From: Polaribacter sp. HaHaR_3_91
GTDB lineage: Bacteria; Bacteroidota; Bacteroidia; Flavobacteriales; Flavobacteriaceae
Direction of reading: 5' to 3'
DNA length: 64,000 nucleotides
Assembly: GCF_019278525.1 (NCBI RefSeq)
Contig: NZ_CP058986.1
Span: forward strand, 4,144,347-4,208,346
A program made the translations under genes and the position numbers. The notes under the pieces are model-generated. The model made no database searches. It was not told where the DNA came from and saw only the letters and a program-made list of their open reading frames with translations. Position 1 is the stretch's first letter. The number at the start of each line of letters is the position of its first letter. Positions 16,919 through 25,583 of this stretch are shown in pieces.

Positions 16919-17650
16919 ATGTCAGATGCGTTAGTCATAATACCTACTTATAACGAAAAAGAAAATATAGAAGCTATTATTAGAGCCACTTTTAATCAAA
17001 AGCAAGAATTTCATATTTTAGTTGTAGACGACAATTCTCCTGATGGAACCTCAGAAATAGTAGAAAACTTAATTTTAGAATTCCCAAATCAGCTTTTTTT
17101 AGAAAGAAGAATCGGCAAAAGTGGTTTAGGTACTGCTTATATACATGGTTTTAAATGGGCCATTGCTAAAAAATATGACTATATTATTGAAATGGATGCC
17201 GACTTTTCTCACAATCCAAAAGATTTAATTCACTTGTATAAAGCTTGTAAAAAAAAGGGGGCAGATGTTTCTATTGGCTCTAGATATTCACAAGGTGTAA
17301 ATGTTGTGAACTGGCCTATGAAGCGGGTTTTACTTTCTTATTTTGCTTCTAAATACGTCCGCTTTATTACTAGAATTCCGGTTTGCGACACTACAGCAGG
17401 TTTTGTTTGTTGGAAAAGAAATGTACTCGAAACCATAGCATTAGACAAAATAAAATTTATTGGCTACGCTTTTCAAATAGAAATGAAATTTAAAGCATGG
17501 AAACACGGTTTTAATATAAAAGAAGTATCTGTAGTTTTTACTGATAGAACATTAGGAACTTCTAAAATGAGTGGAAACATTATTTCTGAAGCTTTGTTTG
17601 GTGTGATAAAAATGAGATTAAAAGGATTACCAAAAAAAGTTTATGAATAA
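16919..17650 (+). CDS. Polyprenol monophosphomannose synthase (GT2)
   Basis: A 243-residue glycosyltransferase of the Dpm1 type, which moves a sugar, usually mannose from GDP-mannose, onto a polyprenyl phosphate at the cytoplasmic membrane. GT-A motifs are clear: VIIPTYNEKENIEAII, LVVDDNSPDGTSEIV, and the metal-binding DADFSHNPKDL, followed by GSRYSQG and VCDTTAGFVCWKR. It lacks the C-terminal membrane segments found in some homologues. A TATATTTG box lies 26 bases upstream. The stop overlaps the next start by 8 bp, so the acetyltransferase is translationally coupled. Confidence 0.92.
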   Translation: MSDALVIIPTYNEKENIEAIIRATFNQKQEFHILVVDDNSPDGTSEIVENLILEFPNQLFLERRIGKSGLGTAYIHGFKWAIAKKYDYIIEMDADFSHNPKDLIHLYKACKKKGADVSIGSRYSQGVNVVNWPMKRVLLSYFASKYVRFITRIPVCDTTAGFVCWKRNVLETIALDKIKFIGYAFQIEMKFKAWKHGFNIKEVSVVFTDRTLGTSKMSGNIISEALFGVIKMRLKGLPKKVYE

Positions 17651-18104
17651 AATTTCTATTAGAACTGCGAATTTAAAAGATTTAGAGACATTACTGGAGT
17701 TTGAACAAGGTGTTGTTACTGCAGAAAGACCTTTAGATCCTTTTTTAGGTGATGGTAAATTGTCTTATTATAATATACCCGAATTAATTACTAATGAAGA
17801 CATTTATTTTATTGTTGCTACTTCTAACAATCAATTAGTTGCTTCTGGTTACCTAAGAATAGAAAACTCTAAACATTATCACAAAAACCCAAAACATGGT
17901 TATATTGGTTTTATATTTGTAAAACCAGCTTTTAGAGGAAACAAGATTAGTAATTTAATTTTAGAGTCTTTAAAAAATTGGGCAGTAAAAAAAGATTTAA
18001 AAGAATTAAGATTGGATGTTTATAGCAATAATTCTGCAGCAATAAAATCTTATGAACGCTTTGGTTTTACAAAAATCTTAGTGAACATGAAAATGAGTAT
18101 TTAA
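17643..18104 (+). CDS. GNAT family N-acetyltransferase
   Basis: A 153-residue acetyl-CoA-dependent acetyltransferase. The fold is shown by HGYIGFIFVKPAFRGNKISN (motif A with the pyrophosphate loop R-G-N-K-I) and by NSAAIKSYERFGFTKI near the C-terminus. The acceptor is unknown; small GNATs of this form acetylate amines or protein N-termini. It overlaps the mannosyltransferase gene by 8 bp. Confidence 0.9.
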   Translation: MNKISIRTANLKDLETLLEFEQGVVTAERPLDPFLGDGKLSYYNIPELITNEDIYFIVATSNNQLVASGYLRIENSKHYHKNPKHGYIGFIFVKPAFRGNKISNLILESLKNWAVKKDLKELRLDVYSNNSAAIKSYERFGFTKILVNMKMSI

Positions 18105-18142
18105 TAGATAGGAATAGTAAAAAAAACAATTAAAAACTTTAC

Positions 18143-18150
18143 TAACTTTG
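18143..18150 (+). promoter_or_regulatory. -7 box for dihydroorotase
   Basis: TAACTTTG followed by a 42-base leader to the ATG at 18193, so this gene has its own promoter in addition to any read-through from the GNAT gene. Confidence 0.55.
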
Positions 18151-18192
18151 CAAAAATCAGCAAAGTATTTTCAGTAAAAACAATTATAAAAA

Positions 18193-19533
18193 ATGGCGAA
18201 ATCGACTTTAATAAAAAACGCAAGAATCGTAAATGAAAACAAAACTTTCTTAGGGGATGTTCTCATTGAAAACGGAATTATAAAAGAAATTTCATCAGAC
18301 ATAAAAACAACTGGAGATCTTGAAGTTATTGATGCAGAAGAGAAGTTTTTAATTCCTGGTTTTATAGATGATCAAGTACATTTTAGAGAACCTGGTTTAA
18401 CACATAAAGCAAATATTGCTACAGAAAGTAGAGCTGCCGTTGCTGGCGGAATTACTACTTTTATAGAAATGCCAAACACGGTACCACAAGCTACAACACA
18501 AGATTTATTAGAAGATAAATTTATAATAGCAGCAAACGATTCTTACGCTAATTATTCTTTTATGTTTGGTGGAACAAACGATAATTTAGACGAATTATTA
18601 AAAACAGATCCTAAAAAAGTAGCCGGAATTAAATTATTCTTAGGTTCTTCTACTGGAAATATGTTGGTTGATAATGAAGAAATTCTAGAGAAAATTTTCT
18701 CATCAACAAAAATGATTATTTCTGTGCATTGTGAAGATGAAGCAACTATCAGAAAAAATACACAAGAGTTTGTTGATAAATACGGAGAAGATATTCCGGT
18801 AAAATACCATCCGATTATTAGAAGTGAAGAAGCTTGTTATTTATCATCTTCTAAAGCTATTGAGTTGGCTAAGAAAACGGGTGCAAGATTGCATATTTTT
18901 CATGTTTCAACCGCTAAAGAAACTGAACTTTTTAGAAACGATATTCCTTTGGAAGAAAAACAAATTACTGCAGAAGTTTGTGTGCATCACTTATGGTTTT
19001 CAGATAAAGATTATGAAGAAAAAGGAACCCATATTAAATGGAATCCGGCAGTAAAAACAGAAAAAGACAGACTTGGTTTATGGGAAGCCTTGTTAGATGA
19101 TAGAATTGATGTTTTAGCTACAGACCACGCTCCGCATACTTTAGAAGAAAAAACAAATGTGTATACGAAAGCACCAAGTGGTGGACCTTTAGTGCAACAT
19201 GCAGTTATTGCGCTTTTAGAAAAAGTAAAAGAAGGAGTAATTCCTATTGAAAAATTAGTTGAAAAAATGAGCCATAATCCGGCAAAATTATTTCAAATTG
19301 AAAAACGAGGCTTTATAAAAGAAGGGTATTTTGCAGATATCGTTTTAATTGATACCAACAAACCACAAACTGTTTCTAAAGACAATATTTTATACAAATG
19401 TGGTTGGTCTCCTTTTGAAGGCACTACGTTTTCATCAACCATTACACATACTTTTGTAAACGGAAATTTAATTTATAATAATGGTGTCTTTAATGATAAT
19501 ATTAAAGGAAAACGCCTGACTTTTAATCGTTAA
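18193..19533 (+). CDS. pyrC: Dihydroorotase
   Basis: PyrC cyclises carbamoyl aspartate to dihydroorotate in pyrimidine synthesis. The 446-residue protein is a class I amidohydrolase: the metal-binding DDQVHFREPGL at about residue 55 (family DxHxHxR with Gln in one place: D-D-Q-V-H-F-R), GIKLFLGSSTGNM with the carbamylated lysine, the metal histidines in HCEDE and FHVSTAKE, and the late ATDHAPHTLEEK. Close relatives include allantoinase, but the length, the FREPG motif and the flavobacterial context favour dihydroorotase. The DUF4296 lipoprotein starts one base downstream. Confidence 0.93.
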   Translation: MAKSTLIKNARIVNENKTFLGDVLIENGIIKEISSDIKTTGDLEVIDAEEKFLIPGFIDDQVHFREPGLTHKANIATESRAAVAGGITTFIEMPNTVPQATTQDLLEDKFIIAANDSYANYSFMFGGTNDNLDELLKTDPKKVAGIKLFLGSSTGNMLVDNEEILEKIFSSTKMIISVHCEDEATIRKNTQEFVDKYGEDIPVKYHPIIRSEEACYLSSSKAIELAKKTGARLHIFHVSTAKETELFRNDIPLEEKQITAEVCVHHLWFSDKDYEEKGTHIKWNPAVKTEKDRLGLWEALLDDRIDVLATDHAPHTLEEKTNVYTKAPSGGPLVQHAVIALLEKVKEGVIPIEKLVEKMSHNPAKLFQIEKRGFIKEGYFADIVLIDTNKPQTVSKDNILYKCGWSPFEGTTFSSTITHTFVNGNLIYNNGVFNDNIKGKRLTFNR

Positions 19534-19534
19534 T

Positions 19535-19999
19535 ATGAAAAATTTAAGTTATTTTTTTGTTTTTCTTTTCTTGGCATCTTGTACAAGTAACACTATTTTT
19601 AAAGAACCAGAAGACCTCATTCCTAGAGATACAATGACTTTATTACTTGGGGATATGATGATTGCTTCTTCTGCAAAATTTATACAAAACAAAAACGAGC
19701 AAAAGAAAGTAAATTACATGGCTTTTATATATGATAAGTATAAAATTGATAGCCTACGTTTTCAAAATAGCAACTTATACTATACCTCCAAAATAGATTT
19801 ATACGAGGAAATGATTACCGATGTTAAAAAAAACTTAGAAGATAAAAAGGATTTTTACAATAAAATAAGCTCACGAAAAGACTCTATTAGAAGAGACTCT
19901 ATTAAAAAAGTTGGAAAAAAGTTAAAAAAATTAGATTCTATAAGAAAGGAAGAAAAGATTTTAGATCCTAATTTGGAGGAATTTCAGATAAAGATTTAA
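19535..19999 (+). CDS. DUF4296 lipoprotein
   Basis: A 154-residue lipoprotein (signal MKNLSYFFVFLFLASC, Cys16). Family features are the early PEDLIPRDTMTLLLGDMMIA and a long charged C-terminal coil made of K/D/S/R repeats (KDSIRRDSIKK, KLDSIRKEEK), probably helical. The function is unknown; the family is confined to the Bacteroidota. It follows pyrC by a single base. Its last 32 bp overlap the convergent epimerase gene, so the two transcripts would be complementary at their ends. Confidence 0.85.
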   Translation: MKNLSYFFVFLFLASCTSNTIFKEPEDLIPRDTMTLLLGDMMIASSAKFIQNKNEQKKVNYMAFIYDKYKIDSLRFQNSNLYYTSKIDLYEEMITDVKKNLEDKKDFYNKISSRKDSIRRDSIKKVGKKLKKLDSIRKEEKILDPNLEEFQIKI

Positions 20000-20993
20000 C
20001 GTATTTCTGAGATACCTCTTTAATAACAGTATCAATTTTCTCAAATTGAAAAGGTATTGTTTTTTCAATTTTTTCTGAGGAGTATTTAGATACCGAATGT
20101 ACACTCCTTGCTGAATATTTACTCAACAATGGTGCTTTTCTTGAAAATAGAGACAACACCCAAGAAACTCTCCAAAAAATAGCAGTTTGCCAAGGCTGAA
20201 TATTTTTTGTTGGTCTTTTTTTACCGAAAGCATCTGCAATAGAAAAGAAAATTTCTTTAAAAGATTTATTCTCTGCAACTAAAATAAAACGTTCATTTTT
20301 AATGCTAGAATTCATCAATTTAATCATTGCTGCAACCACATCTTTTACACCTACAAAACCAGTAATTCCTTCTGTATAATAGCTAAAACCGTTATAAACC
20401 TGTGTAAACATTTTACCAGAACCCGCTGTAAAAAAACCACTCCCTAAAATAATACCTGGGTTTACTATAACTACATCTACTCCTTCTTGGCTTGCACGCC
20501 AAATTTCCATTTCTCCCCCAAATTTCGTTATCGAATATCCACTATTATCAGATTCTGGATTCCATTCATTCTCTTCGGTGATAAGACCACCTTTTAGAGA
20601 ATCTCCCACAGAAGCAATAGAACCTACAAAACAAATTTTATGAACATTTGCATCAATGGCAAGGTTTACAATAATCGCTGTTCCATGTATATTTACTTTA
20701 CGCATTTCCCTATAATCTTTCGGATTAAAGGAAATAAATGCTGCGCAGTGATATATTTTTTCAATTCCAATAAAAGCAGGAATCATAGCAGGAACATCTG
20801 TAATATCTGCTTTAAACCATTCTATTTTAGAAATTAAGTCCTCAACATCATCCGTATAAAAAGAAAAGACTTCTTTTACTTTTTTAATTCTTTCTTCAGA
20901 ACGGTAAATAGCACGTATTTTTTCATCATTCTTAACTAAATGATACAATAAATGTGCGCCAACCAAACCTGTTCCTCCAGTAACTAAAATCAT
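19968..20993 (-). CDS. NAD-dependent epimerase/dehydratase family protein
   Basis: A 341-residue extended short-chain dehydrogenase. The NAD loop is at the very N-terminus (MILVTGGTGLVGAHLL), followed by IYHCAAFISFNP, the serine region CFVGSIASVGDS, and the catalytic YSITKFGGE (Y-x-x-x-K). The 3beta-HSD-like VNPGIILGSG follows. The substrate is not obvious; sugar nucleotides or steroid/hopanoid-like compounds are both possible. It converges on the DUF4296 gene with a 32-bp overlap. Confidence 0.9.
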   Translation of the reverse strand: MILVTGGTGLVGAHLLYHLVKNDEKIRAIYRSEERIKKVKEVFSFYTDDVEDLISKIEWFKADITDVPAMIPAFIGIEKIYHCAAFISFNPKDYREMRKVNIHGTAIIVNLAIDANVHKICFVGSIASVGDSLKGGLITEENEWNPESDNSGYSITKFGGEMEIWRASQEGVDVVIVNPGIILGSGFFTAGSGKMFTQVYNGFSYYTEGITGFVGVKDVVAAMIKLMNSSIKNERFILVAENKSFKEIFFSIADAFGKKRPTKNIQPWQTAIFWRVSWVLSLFSRKAPLLSKYSARSVHSVSKYSSEKIEKTIPFQFEKIDTVIKEVSQKYVKSLSEIPPN

Positions 20994-21179
20994 AACGCGA
21001 ATTTATGATATTTTCATTGATAAGTTTATCTTTGCATAATGAAAAATAGCAAATAAATAATTGCTATTAAGATGTCAAATTGAGCTTGTCCAGATTGATT
21101 ATTTAAACAATCAAGACACAAAACTTAAACAAACTGAATTTGGCATTCGTATTTTGAATTGAATTAATTTAGACTTATA

Positions 21180-22472
21180 ATGACAAATTTTGTTGAAGAA
21201 TTACGCTGGCGTGGATTATTGCATGATATTATGCCTGACACTGAAGACTATTTATTAAAAAATAAAACTGCTGGTTATATTGGTTTTGATCCAACTGCAG
21301 ACTCTCTACATATTGGTAGTTTGGTGCAAATATTTATTTTGAAACACTTTCAAAATGCAGGTCATAATCCTATTGCTTTAATTGGTGGAGCTACTGGTAT
21401 GGTTGGTGATCCTTCTGGAAAATCTGCAGAACGTAATTTGTTAGATGAGGCTACTTTGGCAAAAAATGTTGCTGGTGTTAGAGAAAATCTAGAACGTTTT
21501 TTAGATTTTGATGCTACCGCAGAAAACAAAGCAGAATTGGTTAACAATTACGATTGGATGAAAGATATTTCATTAATCGATTTTGTAAGAGATACAGGAA
21601 AACATATTACTGTAAACTACATGATGGCTAAAGATTCTGTAAAGAAACGTTTGAGTTCTGAATCTTCAGTTGGTATGAGTTTTACAGAATTCACCTACCA
21701 ATTATTTCAAGGATACGATTTTTATCATTTATACCAAGAAAAAAATTGTAGACTGCAAATGGGTGGTTCTGATCAGTGGGGAAATATTACCACAGGTACA
21801 GAATTAATTCGTAGAAAAGCACAAGGAAAAGCGTATGCAATTACGGTTCCTTTAGTAACAAAAGCAGACGGAACCAAATTTGGTAAAACAGAAGGTGGAA
21901 ATGTTTGGTTAAATACAGACAGAACTTCACCTTATAAATATTACCAATATTGGTTAAATTCTTCGGATGAAGATGCAGAGAACTTTATTAAAAAGTTTAC
22001 ATTTTTAGACAAAGAAACTGTAGAAAACTTAATTGCTGAGCACAAAGAAAATCCGCATTTACGTTTGTTACAGAAAAAATTAGGGGAAGAAGTTACTATT
22101 TTAACACATGGTAAAGAAGCTTATGAAAATGCTTTAAAAGCTTCTAATATTTTATTCGGGAAATCTACTGCTTCTGATTTAAAGTCTTTAGATGAACAGA
22201 CGTTTTTAGATGTCTTTGATGGAGTACCACAAGCAACAGTATCTACTACTGATATTGAGGAAGGTTTAGATATGATTGGTGCTTTGGCTGCTAAAACAAA
22301 TTTCTTAAAATCTAATGGAGATGCAAGAAGAGCTTTAAAAGAAAATGCAATTTCGGTAAATAAAGAAAAAGTAAAAGAAGATTATTCTATTACTAAAGAA
22401 GATCTAATTGCAAATAAATATGTGTTGTTACAACGTGGTAAAAAAACATATTATTTATTAGTAGTTGAGTAA
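21180..22472 (+). CDS. tyrS: Tyrosine--tRNA ligase
   Basis: TyrS charges tRNA-Tyr. The 430-residue protein is the bacterial TyrRS form. It has the class I HIGH-like motif ADSLHIGSLVQ, the tyrosine pocket YDFYHLYQEKNCRLQMGGSDQWGN split over two segments, the KMSKS equivalent KFGKTEGG, and a C-terminal S4 RNA-binding domain (about residues 365-430, DARRALKENAISVNKEKV). It is monocistronic, with a bidirectional terminator 120 bp downstream. No T-box leader is seen; the 186-bp upstream gap is AT-rich with a degenerate repeat-like piece near 21075. Confidence 0.97.
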   Translation: MTNFVEELRWRGLLHDIMPDTEDYLLKNKTAGYIGFDPTADSLHIGSLVQIFILKHFQNAGHNPIALIGGATGMVGDPSGKSAERNLLDEATLAKNVAGVRENLERFLDFDATAENKAELVNNYDWMKDISLIDFVRDTGKHITVNYMMAKDSVKKRLSSESSVGMSFTEFTYQLFQGYDFYHLYQEKNCRLQMGGSDQWGNITTGTELIRRKAQGKAYAITVPLVTKADGTKFGKTEGGNVWLNTDRTSPYKYYQYWLNSSDEDAENFIKKFTFLDKETVENLIAEHKENPHLRLLQKKLGEEVTILTHGKEAYENALKASNILFGKSTASDLKSLDEQTFLDVFDGVPQATVSTTDIEEGLDMIGALAAKTNFLKSNGDARRALKENAISVNKEKVKEDYSITKEDLIANKYVLLQRGKKTYYLLVVE

Positions 22473-22590
22473 ATTATAAAGCTCATTCGAATATTTCTGA
22501 GATTAAAAATTATTTTAATATAGAGTAGATATAAGCACTAATAATGAATAATCTAAAGAAGTTTCGAAATGACATAAAGGGTAAATATAA

Positions 22591-22617
22591 AAAAGAGCTG
22601 ATTGAATCAGCTCTTTT
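22591..22617. terminator. Bidirectional terminator between tyrS and YHS gene
   Basis: AAAAGAGCTGAT-tga-ATCAGCTCTTTT with A- and T-runs on both sides, between convergent genes. Confidence 0.88.
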
Positions 22618-22659
22618 TTTTACAACATTCACAAAATCCCCCGACATTGCTTTCAATCA

Positions 22660-23100
22660 TCATTTTTTATTAATTTTCAACCAGTTTTTGTCTGCTTTTA
22701 TTTTTAAATCTTCAGCACCTTCTTCCTTCCATAACTCTAACGTATTTATTCCCCAAGAATTGTAGAATAGATATAATTTTCCATCTCTAATCTCAAATGT
22801 TTCCGGATCTATAGAAACCTTCTCTCCTTTTGCTCCAATTGCATATGCACAATATCCTCCATAAGCAGGAACGTATTTTTTAGGTGATGTATTAAAAATT
22901 TCTAAATTCTCTTTTGATGAAAACTTAAATTGCACACCATCGTAATCTGCAACAAATCTTTTATCTCCTTTTACTGCGGTGTTGTTAAAATAAGAAACCA
23001 CATCATACCCCTCTGCAACAAAACCTTTTTTGGTATTGTAATCTTGAGCATATAGTGAAGTGGAAATTATAAGAACTAAAAGTGTAATTATGTGTTTCAT
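22660..23100 (-). CDS. Secreted YHS-domain protein
   Basis: A 146-residue exported protein with a cleavable signal peptide (residues 1-18, ending SLYAQ). The YHS core is at about residues 28-85: AEGYDVVSYFNNTAVKGD, then VQFKFSSKENLEIFN and YVPAYGGYCAYAIGAKGE. YHS domains occur in copper- and heavy-metal-linked proteins and in stand-alone periplasmic forms of unknown role. A single cysteine (GGYCAYA) is retained. It is probably a separate transcript, 53 bp after the hydrolase stop. Confidence 0.85.
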   Translation of the reverse strand: MKHIITLLVLIISTSLYAQDYNTKKGFVAEGYDVVSYFNNTAVKGDKRFVADYDGVQFKFSSKENLEIFNTSPKKYVPAYGGYCAYAIGAKGEKVSIDPETFEIRDGKLYLFYNSWGINTLELWKEEGAEDLKIKADKNWLKINKK

Positions 23101-23153
23101 CGATTGTATTTTCTACATAGTCGCTGAAATTTTTGAGAAATTACAAATAAAAA

Positions 23154-23939
23154 TTAAGATATACAGGCTTTTATGAATTTTTTTAAAGTAATAATTAGTT
23201 CTGGAGTATTTTCAATATGACTCAAATGTCCGTCAGGAAAAATAATAAGTTCGGTATTTGTCTTTTTAGCCTCCACTTTAGAAGTTTCTAAATCTAAAAC
23301 AAGATCTTTCTCACCAACAATTATCAATTTTTTAAAATTATTTTCAGCTAAAACAGCATTGGTATTTAAGCGATTTTTCATTCCCTCATTCGCAGCAACA
23401 TAACCTTGTAAAGAAGTCTGCATAGCTTCTTTTTTTACCACTTCTATTTCTTCTTTAAATTTTAATAAATTTTCTTGATTAAATAAATTTGAAATCGACA
23501 TTCTTACCATGATTTCAAAATTATTCTGCACCATTTTATTTGCTCTTGTTCTTATTTTTATCCGCTCTTCAGAATCTTTTTCAGAAGTCGAGTTTAATAA
23601 GCACAAGCCCTTTATTTTAGAAGGATTCATTTTGGAAATAACCAAAGAAATATAGCCTCCAAGAGAATGGCCAACCAAAATAAATTTCCTGATTTTCAAG
23701 TGTTTTAAAACAGCTTCTATAGTCTCTGAAAACAACTCCATAGAATGCACATAACCCAAACAATCAGACTTCCCATGCCCTAATAAATCAATGGTAATTA
23801 TTCTGTTTCTTTTAGTGAGTTCAGGTACAATTTTATCCCACATAGTGGAATTCTCTAAAAAACCATGTATGAGAACAACAACAGATCCTTTCCCTTGATC
23901 TGTATAAAAAATATTAGCGTTTTTGTAGACTAAAATCAT
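23154..23939 (-). CDS. Alpha/beta hydrolase
   Basis: A 261-residue cytoplasmic alpha/beta-fold hydrolase. VVLIHGFLENSTMW gives the oxyanion region, FILVGHSLGGYIS the nucleophile elbow (Ser92), VGEKDLVLDLE the acid region and FPDGHLSHIENTPE the histidine. The substrate is unknown; the MhpC/YbfF-like shape suggests a small ester. A TATATTTG box on the minus strand (23945-23952) ends five bases before the ATG, suggesting a leaderless transcript. It is divergent from the serine hydrolase gene. Confidence 0.88.
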   Translation of the reverse strand: MILVYKNANIFYTDQGKGSVVVLIHGFLENSTMWDKIVPELTKRNRIITIDLLGHGKSDCLGYVHSMELFSETIEAVLKHLKIRKFILVGHSLGGYISLVISKMNPSKIKGLCLLNSTSEKDSEERIKIRTRANKMVQNNFEIMVRMSISNLFNQENLLKFKEEIEVVKKEAMQTSLQGYVAANEGMKNRLNTNAVLAENNFKKLIIVGEKDLVLDLETSKVEAKKTNTELIIFPDGHLSHIENTPELIITLKKFIKACIS

Positions 23940-23999
23940 AGAAACAAATATAGTGTTTGATTCGTTTTTAGAAATCTAAAACATCGTAAAACTATTTAC

Positions 24000-24007
24000 T
24001 ATATTTG
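24000..24007 (+). promoter_or_regulatory. -7 box for the serine hydrolase gene
   Basis: TATATTTG, 24 bases before the ATG at 24032, divergent from the hydrolase promoter at 23945-23952. Confidence 0.55.
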
Positions 24008-24031
24008 GAGTAAATTCAACAACTTTATTAT

Positions 24032-25582
24032 ATGTTTCTTAAAAAAGCAATACTACTCTCTCTTTTCCTTATTTCATTAACCTTAAACGCACAAATTAAC
24101 GAGAAACAACTCGATAATTTAATAGAAGAAACCTTAAAAACTTTTGACGTTCCTGGTATTTCTGTCGGAATTTTAAAAGATGGAAAAATAGTCTACGCAA
24201 AAGGTCACGGAGTTCGTTCTTTAACCAACAAAAAAGACATGAATGAAAACACCTTGGTTGGTATTGCGTCTAATAGTAAGGGATTTACTTGTTTTGCTTT
24301 GGCAATGATGGTAGATGCAGGAAAATTAAATTGGGATGATAAAGTACGTAAACACATTCCGGAATTTGAAATGTACGATGCTTGGATTAGCCAAAATATT
24401 ACAGTTCGAGATTTAGTTACACACAGAAGTGGTTTAGATTTAGGGTCTGGAGATTTAATGTTTTTTCCTGAAAACAATAATTTTACCACAGAGGACATCA
24501 TTAAAAATGTAAAATATTTAAAACCATCGAGTAAATTTAGAACCGATTTTAAATATAACAACAATATGTTTATTGTTGCAGGAGAGGTTTTAAAACGTGT
24601 TAGCGGACTTACTTGGGAAGAGTTTATTGAAACTAAGATAATGAAACCCGTTGGTATGAACAACAGTAAAGCATCTTACAATAGAGTTACTAACAGAACA
24701 AATATTATTGATGCACACACAAGAACAGAAGAAAAAGTAATTCAAATTCCGCATGATTGGAGCGATACTGCAAACCCAGCTGGTGGAATTATGAGTAACG
24801 TAAACGACATGTTAACTTGGGCAAATTTTTTAATGAATGATGCAGTTACCAAAAACGGAGAGCGCTTGCTAAGTGAAACTCAATTTCATGAACTTTGGCA
24901 ATTACAAACTCCTTTAAAAGTTGCTAAAGATGATTCTTATAATTCTAACTTTAGAGGCTACGGTTTGGGTTGGTTTGTAACCGATGTTAAAGGCGGACAC
25001 AAACAAGTGTATCATACTGGTGGTTTATTGGGTACCGTTACTCAGTTTACTATGATACCAGATTTAGATTTGGCAATTATCGTATTAACAAACCAAATGA
25101 ACGGAAGTGCTTTTAACACCATTACAAATACGGTAAAAGACACTTATTTAGGTTATGAAAACAGAAACTGGATCGAAAAACTAGGAACTAATAATACCAA
25201 GTATTTAAAATACAACGACAGTATAAAAGCAAGTGTTTATAATAAAGTTGCAGTAGCGAAAGCAGATAAAAGCTTGCCAAGACCTTCACAAATTGTAGGT
25301 ACTTATAATGATGCTTGGTTTGGTAATATGACCATTTCTAATGATGGAAATTCTTACAGTATAAAATGTGAACGCTCTGCTACTTTATTTGGAGAATTAT
25401 TGCCATACAACCAAACAACCTACGTTGCAAAATGGAACAATAGAAGTTATGATGCAGATGTTTTTGTACAATTTTCTTTTGATGAAAAAGGAAATACCAC
25501 AGGAGCAACCATGAAATTTATTGCACCAATTACAGATTTCAGTTTCGACTTTAATCATTTAAACTTTAAAAAAGTAAACTAA
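24032..25582 (+). CDS. Secreted serine hydrolase, beta-lactamase class C fold, with DUF3471-like tail
   Basis: A 516-residue exported protein (signal about residues 1-21, LTLNAQ). The penicillin-binding-protein-like domain spans about 25-370: the SxxK nucleophile motif SNSK at residues 80-83, a YNN motif (DFKYNNNMF), and a late HTGG (YHTGGLLG). A separate C-terminal beta domain (about 410-516) with IVGTYNDAWFGNMTISND resembles DUF3471. Such proteins are esterases, D-amino acid peptidases or unknown; beta-lactam resistance should not be assumed. brnQ follows one base after the stop. Confidence 0.88.
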   Translation: MFLKKAILLSLFLISLTLNAQINEKQLDNLIEETLKTFDVPGISVGILKDGKIVYAKGHGVRSLTNKKDMNENTLVGIASNSKGFTCFALAMMVDAGKLNWDDKVRKHIPEFEMYDAWISQNITVRDLVTHRSGLDLGSGDLMFFPENNNFTTEDIIKNVKYLKPSSKFRTDFKYNNNMFIVAGEVLKRVSGLTWEEFIETKIMKPVGMNNSKASYNRVTNRTNIIDAHTRTEEKVIQIPHDWSDTANPAGGIMSNVNDMLTWANFLMNDAVTKNGERLLSETQFHELWQLQTPLKVAKDDSYNSNFRGYGLGWFVTDVKGGHKQVYHTGGLLGTVTQFTMIPDLDLAIIVLTNQMNGSAFNTITNTVKDTYLGYENRNWIEKLGTNNTKYLKYNDSIKASVYNKVAVAKADKSLPRPSQIVGTYNDAWFGNMTISNDGNSYSIKCERSATLFGELLPYNQTTYVAKWNNRSYDADVFVQFSFDEKGNTTGATMKFIAPITDFSFDFNHLNFKKVN

Positions 25583-25583
25583 A

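Noticed and set aside
24032..25582. A true beta-lactamase
   Set aside because: The SxxK fold is shared with many esterases and peptidases, and the added C-terminal DUF3471-like domain points away from resistance enzymes.
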